This document shows, piece by piece, positions 35,322-45,402 of a stretch of 64,000 nt of DNA (positions are counted from its first letter, which is position 1; each line of letters starts with the position of its first letter). Origin of the DNA: Stachybotrys elegans (lineage: Eukaryota > Ascomycota > Sordariomycetes > Hypocreales > Stachybotryaceae); the NCBI GenBank assembly GCA_020746835.1, contig JAGPNK010000027.1, forward strand, positions 1-64,000, read 5' to 3'. The notes beneath the pieces were generated by a model. The model had not been told where the DNA came from and made no database searches. It was given only the letters and a program-made list of their open reading frames with translations. Position numbers and translations under genes: made by a program.

Positions 35322-36792
35322 GGTGACGACTGAAAAGTTTGAAAGGTTTAAAGGGTGTAGCTAGGTCTTAGGGTTTCTGTAGAGAGTGATGAGGACCTTG
35401 GGAGCAGGATCAGTTGCACATATTTATACCTGGCCATGCCTATCTGGAAGGTTCTGCGATTCCGACTTGCCGACTTTTCTCTCCAGAAAAGGCCGTTTCG
35501 GTATCTTGATTCATCATCAATGTCACAGACATTTGTTGATTCGAATGTTCATTGGTTGCCTCGCAATATTTGGCCCGTTTCGGAAGGCTAGCTGGGCATG
35601 ACATAAGTCTTTATATGACAAGGGCAGCCAGTTTAAGCCCCGTTCCATGTCGAGGGTAGGGCAGGCTCTATCTAAATGTGCTATCGGGCAAGTAGAGCTC
35701 CAATTATTGCCTTTAACCCGTTTACGTTTCCCGGTTGTTTCCGACATCTCTGGGACGTTGTGCCCCAGGGACATGTGTAAATCGGGGGAGATGGGTACTA
35801 TGTATTTTGTGCAACAAGCCGTTGTTGAGAGCATAAATACTCTTACTATCAGATAATAACTTGGGTTTGACCCTCATCGAAGTCAAGGTGATTCGTGGAA
35901 GCACGAGTGTAATGGTAATTGAACTTCTACAAGAAATGATATGGTCGAGTCAGTCATTGCAACACCGAGTCGACCACTGCATGTTGCTGACTTTGGTCCA
36001 CATAGAGCAGCTTCACGGCCATCATAATTGGATCCAATGAGCTGCATCCAGGCGCATATTGCAGGCTTCCAACGATCAGCAGCGCCATGGCTTAATGAGC
36101 TGATATTGCTTCTCTTGGCTGCTATGTCCCACACAAATTCAACAACACGTCATGCGCCACCATGCATGTGGCTTAATCCCATTCATCTTTTTGGCCGTCG
36201 GATACTCATGCATGTGCCAAGTGTCATCTACGGATTTGATATCGTCTTTATCGTTAGAAGAGGCCTCCTCAAAATTGCTGGTCTGTGTCCCATTAGGGCA
36301 CACGAACAGAAAATCCCACATGCTCTTGCATCTGAGAGAAAAGTGGCTGGCTGTTGGAGGGTTACATCTAGCTGCAATATGCCAACAACGGCCTGCCGAT
36401 CATCCAACTGTAACCCACTCAAATGTGATAGGCTTACCAACCAGTCAGCCAATGGAGTGATTTTGCCTGCCGCGGCTACCTTCACTTCGTGATGTGGCTT
36501 TCGGCTAAATATCTTCATGTATCTGTCTGCATAACACATGCGTTATCACGACACAGAGAGCGACGATGCAACCCATTACGTCTCCGCACTCGTATCTCCA
36601 TGCATGATATGGCGCACTGGAAGCAGGGGCGCTCTGGTTCTTCAGAGATAAATGGCGTATTCTGCAGCGCATGTCCAGCATGCATAAATACCTCGGCACG
36701 GTCTCTTTCAGAGCGATCCTTTCTCTCATCCATAACCCTTCATTTTTTTAACTTTTTATTTTTTACTGTACGCAACCAACAAGGTGCGAATA
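35322..36792. other. Spacer with a duplicated sequence copy
   Basis: About 1.47 kb between divergent genes. No intact gene is recognised. It contains copy A of a diverged 63-bp repeat (36260-36322), described separately. Confidence 0.45.
36260..36322 (-). repeat. Copy A of a dispersed 63-bp repeat (WDFxFVCPNG frame)
   Basis: This stretch matches 45147-45209 at 52 of 63 positions without gaps; 9 of the 11 differences are transitions. On the minus strand both copies read MWDF(L/I)FVCPNG followed by Q-x-S and FEEA in an open frame. This may be a relic of a duplicated gene exon or of a mobile element; I know no family with this motif. Confidence 0.6.
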
Positions 36793-38513
36793 ATGGCCCT
36801 CTTATCAATCAACGTCTTCCAACACCTCTGGCCTTTTGTGATCAGTGGGGTGTCTTCCTGGTTCATCGTGGCCAAATTTCTCTCCTGGTATCGACTTCGA
36901 CATATACCGGGTCCTTGGCTCGCAGGCTTTTCCTACCTTTGGATGCTCATCAAGATCTCTGGCGGCAGTCAACAGAACACCGAGTACCGCAGACTGAGCA
37001 CCCGCTACGGCTCATTGGTTCGAATCGCGCCAAACTATGTGGCGACTTCTGACCCAGATCTGCTGCGTGAAATCACCGGCGCTCGCAGCACATCTAAGCG
37101 CGATGACTGGTACAAACGCAGCCGCATAGATCCCCATACCGAAATCATGATCAGCACGACGGACACAGCAAAACACGACACCCTCAAGGCCAAGAGTGCG
37201 GCTGGCTACTCTGGGCGAGAAGCTACTAATATGGAGGAGATCATCAGCAGTCAAGTCGATTCCTACGTTAGACTTATTCGCGAGAAATACGTCTCCAAAG
37301 GAAGCATGGTGCGGCCCCTTGACTTTGCTCTCACAACCTCCTTCTTCACTCTTGATGTCATCTCCGCGGTGGCCTTTGGAAAGCCTTTTGGATTCCTCGA
37401 AACGAACGAAGATTTGTACGATCTCATCGCTACAATTCGCGATAGATGGCGCATTGCTGCGCTTGCCAGTGATATTCCTTGGATCGGCTCAATTGTGTAT
37501 ACGCCCGTCTTTCTAAAGCTTTTTGCTCCTCAGTATGGCGACAAAGCTGGCGTCGGCCGCATGTTGACGTTTGTCTACCTTTGATCTAATTTTGCTCTAT
37601 TCTTCTGCTAACATAGTGTTAGTGTGACACGAGATTCGGTCGATGCACGATATCGCGATGGTGACAAAGACCAGAACGACATGATGGTAAGCAAACGAAC
37701 ATTATATATCGGGGACTCTGATAACACTCAGTCTTCTAGGCGTCCTGGATGCGCCATGGCATGACAAGAGAGGAAGCTCGGAGCGAGGGTCCTTTCCTTG
37801 TCCTGGCAGGTTCTGACACTGTGGCCTCTGTGGTGAGAGGTACCATGCTCAATATACTGAGCAACGGCCCTCTATACGCAAAGCTCAAGCAGGTTATCGC
37901 AACATGTGTCAGTGGAGGCCAGGTTTCCAACCCTATCACGCTTGAAGAGGCGCGCAGAATCCCATACTTGCAGGTGTGTCATAACGTCAACTGATGCTGC
38001 CGAAAAGACTGACAGAATAGCAGGCTCTTATATATGAAGGGATCCGATATAGATCTCCAACAAACGCCCTTTTCTTCAAAACTTCACCAGATGGTGGACT
38101 CGACATCCAGGGCAAGCATATCCCCGCTGGTACTGCCATCGGAATGAACATGGCCTCGCTACTGGCCTCCAAAGACCTCTTTGGAGAAGACGCCGATGTC
38201 TTCCGGCCAGAGCGCTTCTTAGAGGTAAGCGATAGTGACCGAATCGAGATGGAGCGCAATGTCGAGCTTGTTTTTGGCCATGGACGCTGGATGTGCTCCG
38301 GCAAAACCGTTGCGTTCATGGAACTCAACAAGATTTTCTTCGAGGTATGGTCTCCTTCCTCCAAGATTTCAGGTACCTAATATGCAGCACTCCAAACAGT
38401 TACTCCGAAATTTTGACTTCCAGCTGCTGAACCCCGAGAAGCCTTGGGACTCTGCGAGCTACTGGGTGCCTGTTGAGAGCAATATGTGGATGAAGGTCAC
38501 AGAGGCAAACTGA
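36793..38513 (+). CDS. Cytochrome P450, pisatin-demethylase/benzoate-hydroxylase-like
   Basis: Five exons (36793-37568, 37617-37686, 37740-37973, 38024-38344, 38388-38513) give 508 aa. A single N-terminal membrane helix precedes the proline hinge HIPGPW. P450 motifs follow: helix C region SGREATNMEE, I-helix oxygen-binding LAGSDTVAS, ExxR in YEGIRYR, the PERF-like FRPERFLE, and heme loop FGHGRWMCSGK with the cysteine ligand. The overall type resembles fungal pisatin demethylase and related P450s acting on aromatic or isoflavonoid-like compounds. It sits in the ER membrane and needs a P450 reductase. The acceptor of intron 3 could be 3 nt earlier, adding one Gln. Confidence 0.92.
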
Positions 38514-39471
38514 AGCATTGGCCAATTTGGGAAGAAATGGATATCTAGCATGAGTTCTTTTACTTCTGGCCCAAAACCAAGTATTAAATGATGCAACGCG
38601 ATTGTGTATGTGAACACCGTAGCATCGCCATGGACGCGAGCTCCGCACTGTTAAGACAAGTGCTTCAGTCATCTTGTATATACAGTCCGAGGTGGAAGCA
38701 GTAGAGAGCAAATCAACAGTAGAGGTAGGCGCCTAGTGCCCCTGCAACCAATGCAGTTGTAAACAGTAGAGAGGAATAAAAACGAGGCCATTGTCAGGCT
38801 GCCCGCACAGGGTAGCCGACTGGACAGTCCACACAAAGTCATATTCTATACAAGAGACAAACACTAGGACTTGGCTTTCGTCCGACCTCAGCTTGTGCCC
38901 ATTTGCCGAAGCTAAATGCCGAGATGCCGACAGCAGGTCACGAGGTTGCAATTCCTACACATCCAATGCTACGGCAAGCTTGGCGGTGGTGTGCGGTAAT
39001 CGCTGCAGGTATGCAGTGCGACGTCCGAAGCCATTATCCTATCTGCAGGTGACCAACTTAGGTCAGCTTCACTGCGCAGTGGAACGGTTGCGTCGGGATA
39101 GGGTGTACTGAAAAGGGCACCAGTTCGTTCGCTTGTGAGCTTTTACCAGGATAGGATATGTTGAACCTGTCCCTTGCCCAGTGGTGGCTCACTGTCGCAA
39201 GTGCATTGCTTGTGTAGGAGGGGTGTCACATCCCCACTCACGGTCCGACGCCGTATCGGCGAATCGGGCAACCGACATCCCCCGAAGGGTATCGAGGCGG
39301 GCGGGGAAACAACGAATACGAACACATGCAAGTGGCGGTTATTGTGTGACAGAAAAGAGGAGGATATGGTATATTAGCTACGCCCTTCTACCTCGGAGGA
39401 GGTGGGGGACGGAAAGACCAGGAGCTTTGAAACACACATCAAATTATATCAATAGATTCATAACCGTACCG
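38514..39471. other. Spacer, nothing recognised
   Basis: About 960 bp between two same-strand P450 genes. An open frame extends upstream of the second P450 to 39181 but looks non-protein-like (Arg/Ser-rich) and lacks a membrane helix. Confidence 0.45.
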
Positions 39472-41143
39472 ATGCTTCATATACTTGCCATTCAATTTGC
39501 CGTGGTATCTGTGGGGATCATCGGTTACTATCTTCGACGGGAGAAGAAGACCAACCTCCCACTTCCACCAGGCCCACGACCTCTGCCAATCATTGGCAAC
39601 TACAAGGACCTCCCACCTCCCGGAGCGCTCGAGTTTCAGCACTGGTTAAAGTTCAAGGAACAATATGGTCCAGTGATCTCGCTGACTGTCTTCGGACAGC
39701 CAATGATCATCCTTTACGACAAGGAAGCCATTGTTGAGCTCCTGGATAAACAGTCCTTGAAGACTTCGAATAGACCCTCGCAGCCTTTCGGTAATCTCAT
39801 GTGCGGTTTTGGCCAATTCTTACCCTCGCTTCAGTATGGCGATGCCTTCAAGAAGCAACGAAAGATTGTTCATCAACAGATGGGGACCAAGGCCCTTGCT
39901 TCTCAGTTTGACGAGGTCCAAGACGTGGAGTCGGCCAGATTGCTGCTGAGAATTCTAAAGCACCCAGAAGACTTGAGAGAACACATCAAGACGTAGGTAG
40001 TTATGCCGCGATTCTCGCCAACACTGGCTGACAGTGTGCAGTGAGGCCAGTGCCATCATCCTCAAGGCCACATATGGATACGCCGTTGAGCCTCATGGGA
40101 CAGATCCCCTTGTCTCTCTTGTGGATTATATGATGGAGTGCCTGGCCAGTACATTTGTGCCGCTATCATGGCTTCCCGACATCTTTCCGTTTCTCATCCA
40201 TCTTCCTGAGGGCTTCCCCGGCGCCCAGTCTTTCCAAGAGGTGGCGAGAAGGTGCAAAGAGGTTATAAATGCCGTCGTTGATGCACCATACTCGCTGGTG
40301 AAGAATCAGCTATCGGAAAATAGCAACCGCCCCTCCTTTGTGGCATCGCTTATTCAAGAGTACACCAAGGAGGACGGAACAATCGATGCAGAGGACGAAC
40401 TCGCCATCAAGCGGTCCGCAGGCATCATGTACGGGGCAGCTGCTGATACCACTGTCACTACGATCAGCAGCATGATCCTCGCAATGCTATTATATCCCGA
40501 GACGCAAAGGAAAGCACAAAAGGAAATCGATGCGGTACTTGGGGTGGGAGTAATGCCCCTCTTGGCGGACCGAGATCGTCTGCCATATGTCGATGCCCTA
40601 ATCAAGGAATGCTGGAGATGGTATTCGGTAGTGCCCATTGGTACAACTCACGTGGCCACTGAAGAGCTGATTTACAACAACTATCGCATCCCCAACGGCT
40701 CGTACTTGCTGATGATGAACGATTGGCTCACGCATGACCCCGAAGTCCATCCCAACCCCGAAGCCTTTGAGCCCGAGAGATTTCTCACTCCAAGGAACGA
40801 GCCTGATCCAACCACTGCTGTGTTTGGTCGTGGCCGCCGGATCTGCCCCGGGAGATTCATGGCGGAAGACAGCGTGTTTCTCACTGTCTCTAGGATCCTG
40901 GCCGTTTTCAACATCAACAAGAAGAAGGATGCGCTTGGGAGGGAGGTTAAGTTTGAGGTTGACCGAACACCGGGGCTCATTAGTCGGCTCGGAGAATTCC
41001 CGTATGAGATTTCGCCAAGAAGTGAGAAGCATGCGGAGCTAATTCGCTCCATTGAGACGACTCATCCTTGGGAGAAGGGTGATGCGCCTCTGCTTGAAAG
41101 CCGGGTGCATCAGCTAGGAGAGAAGCTCATACACAGGGGTTGA
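39472..41143 (+). CDS. Cytochrome P450, O-methylsterigmatocystin-oxidoreductase-like
   Basis: Two exons (39472-39992 and 40042-41143; intron of 49 bp) give 540 aa. The N-terminal membrane helix (ILAIQFAVVSVGIIGYY) is followed by the hinge LPLPPGPRPLPIIGN. The WxxxR-equivalent is in KKQRKIVHQQMG, the I-helix is GAAADTTVTT, ExxR is KECWRW, the PERF-type motif is FEPERFL, and the heme loop is FGRGRRICPGR. This layout is that of the large fungal P450 group annotated as O-methylsterigmatocystin oxidoreductase-like. ER membrane. It is clearly not a paralogue of the preceding P450, which differs in type and intron pattern. The C-terminal tail after SPRSEKHAEL is longer than usual. Confidence 0.92.
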
Positions 41144-41680
41144 GGAAGGCGTTCTCGCATGGGTTTTTATTCTCATTTTTCTTTCTTTTAGTTCCCATTT
41201 CTTCTTTCCTTGATCTTGTATCAAGTGCTTGTGCAAACTCACCACATCTAATACATCCCGCTTCGTATGTGTGTGGAAATTGCACCAAATTTGGGACAAG
41301 TTGCATTTCTGCCATATGAAGAGTCTCATTTTAGTAATACTCGCTCACTGGTAGCGCCTTCTGTGAATTATCAGTATTCCTGGTTCGTCTTGACTCCATC
41401 ACCAAGATTTGACCCCCAAAGGCGGCTCTCTAGATCATTACTTGTAGCTTGGGGTTGGCAAGGTCGCGGCAGACTTTTGACGTGTAGTTCACATCCAATA
41501 CCGATTCCTAAGGAGCTGTCCTCGAGTTAGGATGAACAGCGCGAAAAGTTGCTCGATTGGACAATGGCAATATCATTCGCGAGTTCTGGGATGCGAAGAG
41601 TGTTAATTCCCTATTTGTCATTCCTGCATCAGGACTAAAGCACCCTACCTTAAATGGTGTAGTCAGAGCCCTCGAAACAC
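41144..41680. other. Spacer, possible 3' part of a lipocalin-like relic
   Basis: About 540 bp downstream of the P450 gene. A minus-strand frame at about 41508-41660 (FKVGCFSPDAGMTNRELTLF) could be the broken continuation of the lipocalin-like sequence upstream, but I cannot join them with confidence. Confidence 0.35.
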
Positions 41681-41913
41681 TCACTGGGCTGTTAGTAACT
41701 GTGCATAGATACGTTTGCACCTGAGTGAAGGTGGAAGCGTCCCTGCAACTTGATACCAGCGGCCGATGTACAATTCCAGCACAAACGCCAGATCGGCAAT
41801 GAGATGCAAGCACTGTCCTAATGGGACGGGATGGCGGAGGGCGCCGAGGGAGGGCAAGTAGACGCCGCACATACCAACCCCACGGTAAACGCCACAGCTA
41901 TTCGAGACCGCAT
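41681..41913 (-). pseudogene. Lipocalin-like secreted protein remnant
   Basis: On the minus strand an ATG at 41913 opens a signal-peptide-like frame (MRSRIAVAFTVGLVCAAS followed by Pro/Ser/Ala-rich residues) that stops after about 31 codons. In the overlapping frame the sequence continues as DLAFVLELYIGRWYQVAGTL and then CKRIYAQLL before a stop. The GxWY pattern GRWYQVAG followed by a Cys-Lys-x-Ile-Tyr-Ala block is the entrance of lipocalin/calycin beta barrels. A plausible donor GTGAGT follows directly, so part could be a spliced gene, but the break between signal frame and barrel frame suggests a pseudogene or a sequence error. Confidence 0.4.
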
Positions 41914-42917
41914 TCTTGTTGACAAATATGTGAGTTGCTAGCCCAGATCCAGGCTAGCAGACCGAACTTGTTGAAACAGGTTAAGGATAATCGGCATGAG
42001 AGCAAGGCAAATCCGAGGCGAAGTCTTGATAAAGTTTTTGGCTCACACGAAGCTCGTGGTTCACCAGTAGCTTGGTCCAGGCGATGGACGCGTGGATGCT
42101 TGGAATACGGCGTGGGAAGTCATCCAGGTTCATCTGTCCCTGGCTTGTAGCAAGGGATTGCTAGTAGGAATTACAGATGGGCTAGGGAAACTGAACAAAT
42201 GCCGACGAATTTTCAACTATCGATGACGTCTAGCCGCAAATTAAGACGCCCAATCCCCACCTGTTTGCTGGTGCAGCTCGGAGGAGGGGCGCTTCGTCTC
42301 CGGGGAGATGCAGCATTCCGTGGCCTAGCTGATCCGCCACGTGCTTGGCTAGTCCAAAGTTCTAACAAGGAAGTTGCTGGTTGCTCCGGGGGCTTGAGGG
42401 TCGAGGCGCTTCGATTGGGTTCGAAACGCCTCTTTCACATTTTGGCTGTGTGGCTCTGTAAATGTTGGCTGACCTCGGATCGCCGTCTTGCTTCTTGGGC
42501 AGACTCCCCATTGCAGGGATTTGTAACAGAGGGTTGTGTCGTTCTTACTTTGATATGGCTGGTGAGATATCGGCATCATGTGGATTTGGTGTTGAGGACT
42601 GTAGCACATAACTTGTAGTGCTATGTTTCAGCAACGATTGTGATAACTCCCTAGGAACACACGAGCTTGATTGGAAACCGCTTGAAGGTGTATGGCTGCA
42701 ATCGATTCCTGAAATGCACTCGGGTAGTCTGATTGGCCACTCGTTCTGTGTGATACAGATGCTAAGCGCCAATCACCCACGAGATCTGTAGTCCAAAGTC
42801 TATTCCATGTGCTGCCGGTTGAACGGATAGGGCCGAAGATGCACTCTCAGACGGGATGCCTAGCCTCGATCCCCACGCTCTGGGAGAGATCGGCAGCTGA
42901 AGCGTGCTTGCAAAGGC
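41914..42917. other. Spacer, nothing recognised
   Basis: About 1 kb; the frame at 42199-42618 has no recognisable motif. Confidence 0.4.
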
Positions 42918-42924
42918 TATATAA
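42918..42924 (+). promoter_or_regulatory. TATA box of the small secreted protein gene
   Basis: TATATAA, 115 bp upstream of the ATG at 43039. Confidence 0.6.
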
Positions 42925-43038
42925 TGCAGGCTGCTTCTCACAACATCTGGTTGGATTCTCATTCTCATCAAGTTAAGATTCAGCTCATCATATCTAATTG
43001 CAACAATCCAATTCTTCTCAATCTACAACACAGCTACA

Positions 43039-43344
43039 ATGAAGGCCTCTCTTGCTACCTGCGCTGCGACCTTGGTCATCCCTTTCGTCCTCGCAGCCCC
43101 TACCAATGGCGGAGATGCACCCGCAGTCGAAGCCCGCGCCCCTGTCGTCTCTGAAGAGCGCTCAGAACCCACATTCGTCGTCCGAGATGCTGGCACGAAA
43201 GGTTACGATGGTTACGATGGAGAATGCAGCGACGAAGAAAAAAACCCTAAGGGCTATGGCAAAGGCTCAGGACGCGGCGGCCTATACTGCACCCGTGGCG
43301 GCCGAGGAGGCAGAGGAGGCGGCCGCGGTGGTTCCCGTCGTTAG
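43039..43344 (+). CDS. Small secreted Gly/Arg-rich protein (RGG tail)
   Basis: Single-exon 101-aa protein with a clear signal peptide (about residues 1-20, ending FVLAAP). A short propeptide-like segment contains VEAR and SEER, possible processing sites. The mature part has a YDGYDG repeat, only two cysteines (about residues 63 and 84), and a C-terminus made of RGG/GRGG repeats ending in SRR. Strong TATA box and A/C-rich leader suggest a transcribed gene. I do not recognise a family. Effector-like size and secretion are seen, but cationic RGG tails are usually found in nucleic-acid-binding proteins, which makes a secreted one unusual. Role unknown. Confidence 0.7.
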   Translation: MKASLATCAATLVIPFVLAAPTNGGDAPAVEARAPVVSEERSEPTFVVRDAGTKGYDGYDGECSDEEKNPKGYGKGSGRGGLYCTRGGRGGRGGGRGGSRR

Positions 43345-43704
43345 ACAGCGCCCTTTCCTCTATGCTAAGGAGTTTGTGCATCTGCGGATATGTTATGTAC
43401 GATAAGGAAGATCACAATGCGGAGCCTGCATTGGGCTCAACTGGGGGCACACGGAACCATGGACTCATAAGGCATATCCTGTACCCAGTCTTGGGGTTTA
43501 TGTTGATGGAAAAATAACGGAGGGGCAGCGTTCAATTACGAGTGGCCATGGATGATGTTGTCATGTTTAGTTTGGTGCTATATGATAGGAAGTTGGCGTT
43601 TCACACCTCAGTATTTATTGCAGTTATGTCGGTGCAACGGCATTTCACCACCGCGCGGCAAATTGGATGCATGCCAGGTCCCTCGTCGCATATACCAGGC
43701 GAAG
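43345..43704. other. Convergent spacer
   Basis: About 360 bp between the convergent small secreted protein and thioesterase-like genes; nothing recognised. Confidence 0.45.
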
Positions 43705-44777
43705 CTACAGAGACGAAGTCCCTGCCGCTCGCGTCCGCATCTTCCTCTGAGCTTCCACCACCACCACCAACTGGTGCGCCACGCAAACCAGTCCCATCTG
43801 CTCGTCACACAGCGTAATATCCAAGTCCATCCTCCCCGCCTCCATCATTCTACTCTCAATCCTCGTAAACACCCACCGCAGCCCTTGCTCCGGCAGCCGC
43901 CTCTTGAACTCGATATCAAGCGTGACCGTCATGTTGAACACGCCGGCCTTTGTGATGTCACTCATCTTGGGCCTCAGCACGCACACTTGACCGGGATGCT
44001 CTGCGGCCCACGCCTCGGTGATGCGATGGGTTTTGTGTGCGTCATACAGCCCCGTGTTGCGTAGCAGCGTGTCCGACATGGATGGGATCATGTCACTCAT
44101 CAATGCCATACAAGTTGCGTCCATGGTCTGCCCACCGTGCCAATGGTTCCAAAAGTCAATCTTGCCGTCATCAGGGAATCCGCCGCGCGGCTGCAGCCAT
44201 ATGAGCTGCTCTGAAGCAGCCAATACCTCGCCGGCCATGCACACGGGAAGCCAGTTGGGTTCCGACCTAGCATTCTCGACGAGTTCAAAGTCTGGGATCG
44301 GTGCGGGAGGTGGGTGCAGCTTCCAGGCGGTAGCATGGGACGGTCCCAAGGATTTTGCAAAGTCGGTCATGGTGGCGAGGGCGAGCACTCGAAGTTGATT
44401 CTTTTGTGACAGCTGCACCTGGAATACGCTGATGCCGCCACCTGTTTTGATGGGCGCAATATTGATGGTGCTGGCAGTGCTCTCACACCCACGGACGAAC
44501 TGAAGGTGCAGCTTTAGTACATCTGGCTGGTTGAGGGCCACTAACGACGGCTCTTGTTGGACGTGAGTGGTGATGGCGTGGTGGATGACGGCCGCGACGT
44601 AGCCACCGTGGAGGGCTGATTGAATCAAGAGTTGTCAGCCACCAAGACTCATTGTCTTGCGCTCAGAGCTTTCTGATCCTTACTCGCGCCAATGCTCCAT
44701 TTCGCCGGGGAGTCGGCTATGTACGTGCCGGTCGCGGTCTTGCAAAGGTTGATGTTGTCTTGCAGCTTCGTGGCCAT
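43705..44777 (-). CDS. Thioesterase-like hot-dog protein (4HBT_3 type)
   Basis: Two exons (44777-44684 and 44615-43705; intron of 68 bp) give 334 aa. The N-terminus carries TATGTYIADSPAKWSIGATLHGGYVAAVIHHA, split by the intron: the start of the acyl-CoA-thioesterase-like double hot-dog fold (TesB/4HBT_3) common in fungal metabolite loci. A second hot-dog half is suggested by GGQTMDATCMALMSDMIPS and VFNMTVTLDIEFKRRL. Such proteins hydrolyse acyl-CoA or acyl thioesters, or may release or cyclise polyketide-like intermediates; no catalytic residues are certain here. No targeting signal. Its presence among P450, reductase and exporter genes suggests acyl-thioester chemistry in the same pathway, which is inference. 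Confidence 0.85.
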
Positions 44778-45402
44778 GGCTTGTATAGGATCAAGATGCT
44801 ATGTCGTGGGCTTATATCGATCAGGACGCTCGGGCAAACACTTATTCTCGCCTTTTAGGGATTCTGTCTGCTATTTGGGACGAGGCTAAGATGGTGACGG
44901 TGAGAGGATCATGGCTTCGCCGTCGCTTATGGAAATGCACAACACAGTCAGCATAAGACAACATCCCCGCTGTTTTGAAGTCCCGATACTGTTTAAGGAA
45001 TCTCCCGGCTCAGCACTGCACACGTGACGCCAATCAGCCCTGCGCCAGTCCGGAGTTCATCGATGATTGAAGCCATCGCGGTAGTTTTCAACTTTGGGCA
45101 CATAGAGAACCATAGACTTATAAGGCGTATGCTATCATCATCAGAGGGGGCTTCCTCGAAGTCGCTGATCTGTATCCCATTGGGGCACACGAAGATGAAA
45201 TCCCACATGTTACCGAGGTTCTATTACAAGGGGCGGACTGGGAGCAACCAGGGCAGGTCCCGATACCACTATGAAGGCTCAAGACTACTAACAAGAGGGC
45301 ATTACCTAATAGTAGAGGCTGGAGCCCAACACTCTGGCGGTCATTCATTGCAATCCGAGCCAATGAATCTTCTACTGGCCCATTTCCAGCTGAATCCTCC
45401 TC
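44778..45402. other. Spacer with repeat copy B
   Basis: About 625 bp between two minus-strand genes. It contains copy B of the dispersed 63-bp repeat (45147-45209); otherwise no gene is recognised. Confidence 0.45.
45147..45209 (-). repeat. Copy B of the dispersed 63-bp repeat (WDFxFVCPNG frame)
   Basis: Counterpart of 36260-36322 (52 of 63 identical, same orientation). On the minus strand the open frame runs on for about 70 codons (45208-44993: MWDFIFVCPNG, then FEEAPSDDDSIRLIS), longer than in copy A, so this may be the better preserved copy. The two copies bracket the P450, secreted-protein and thioesterase genes. Confidence 0.6.

Noticed and set aside
39181..39471. 97-residue N-terminal extension of the second P450
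   Set aside because: Arg/Ser-rich and not P450-like; the ATG at 39472 starts the membrane helix.
42410..42435. GGTTCGAAAC-like sequence resembling a tRNA B box
   Set aside because: No matching A box or cloverleaf could be folded around it.
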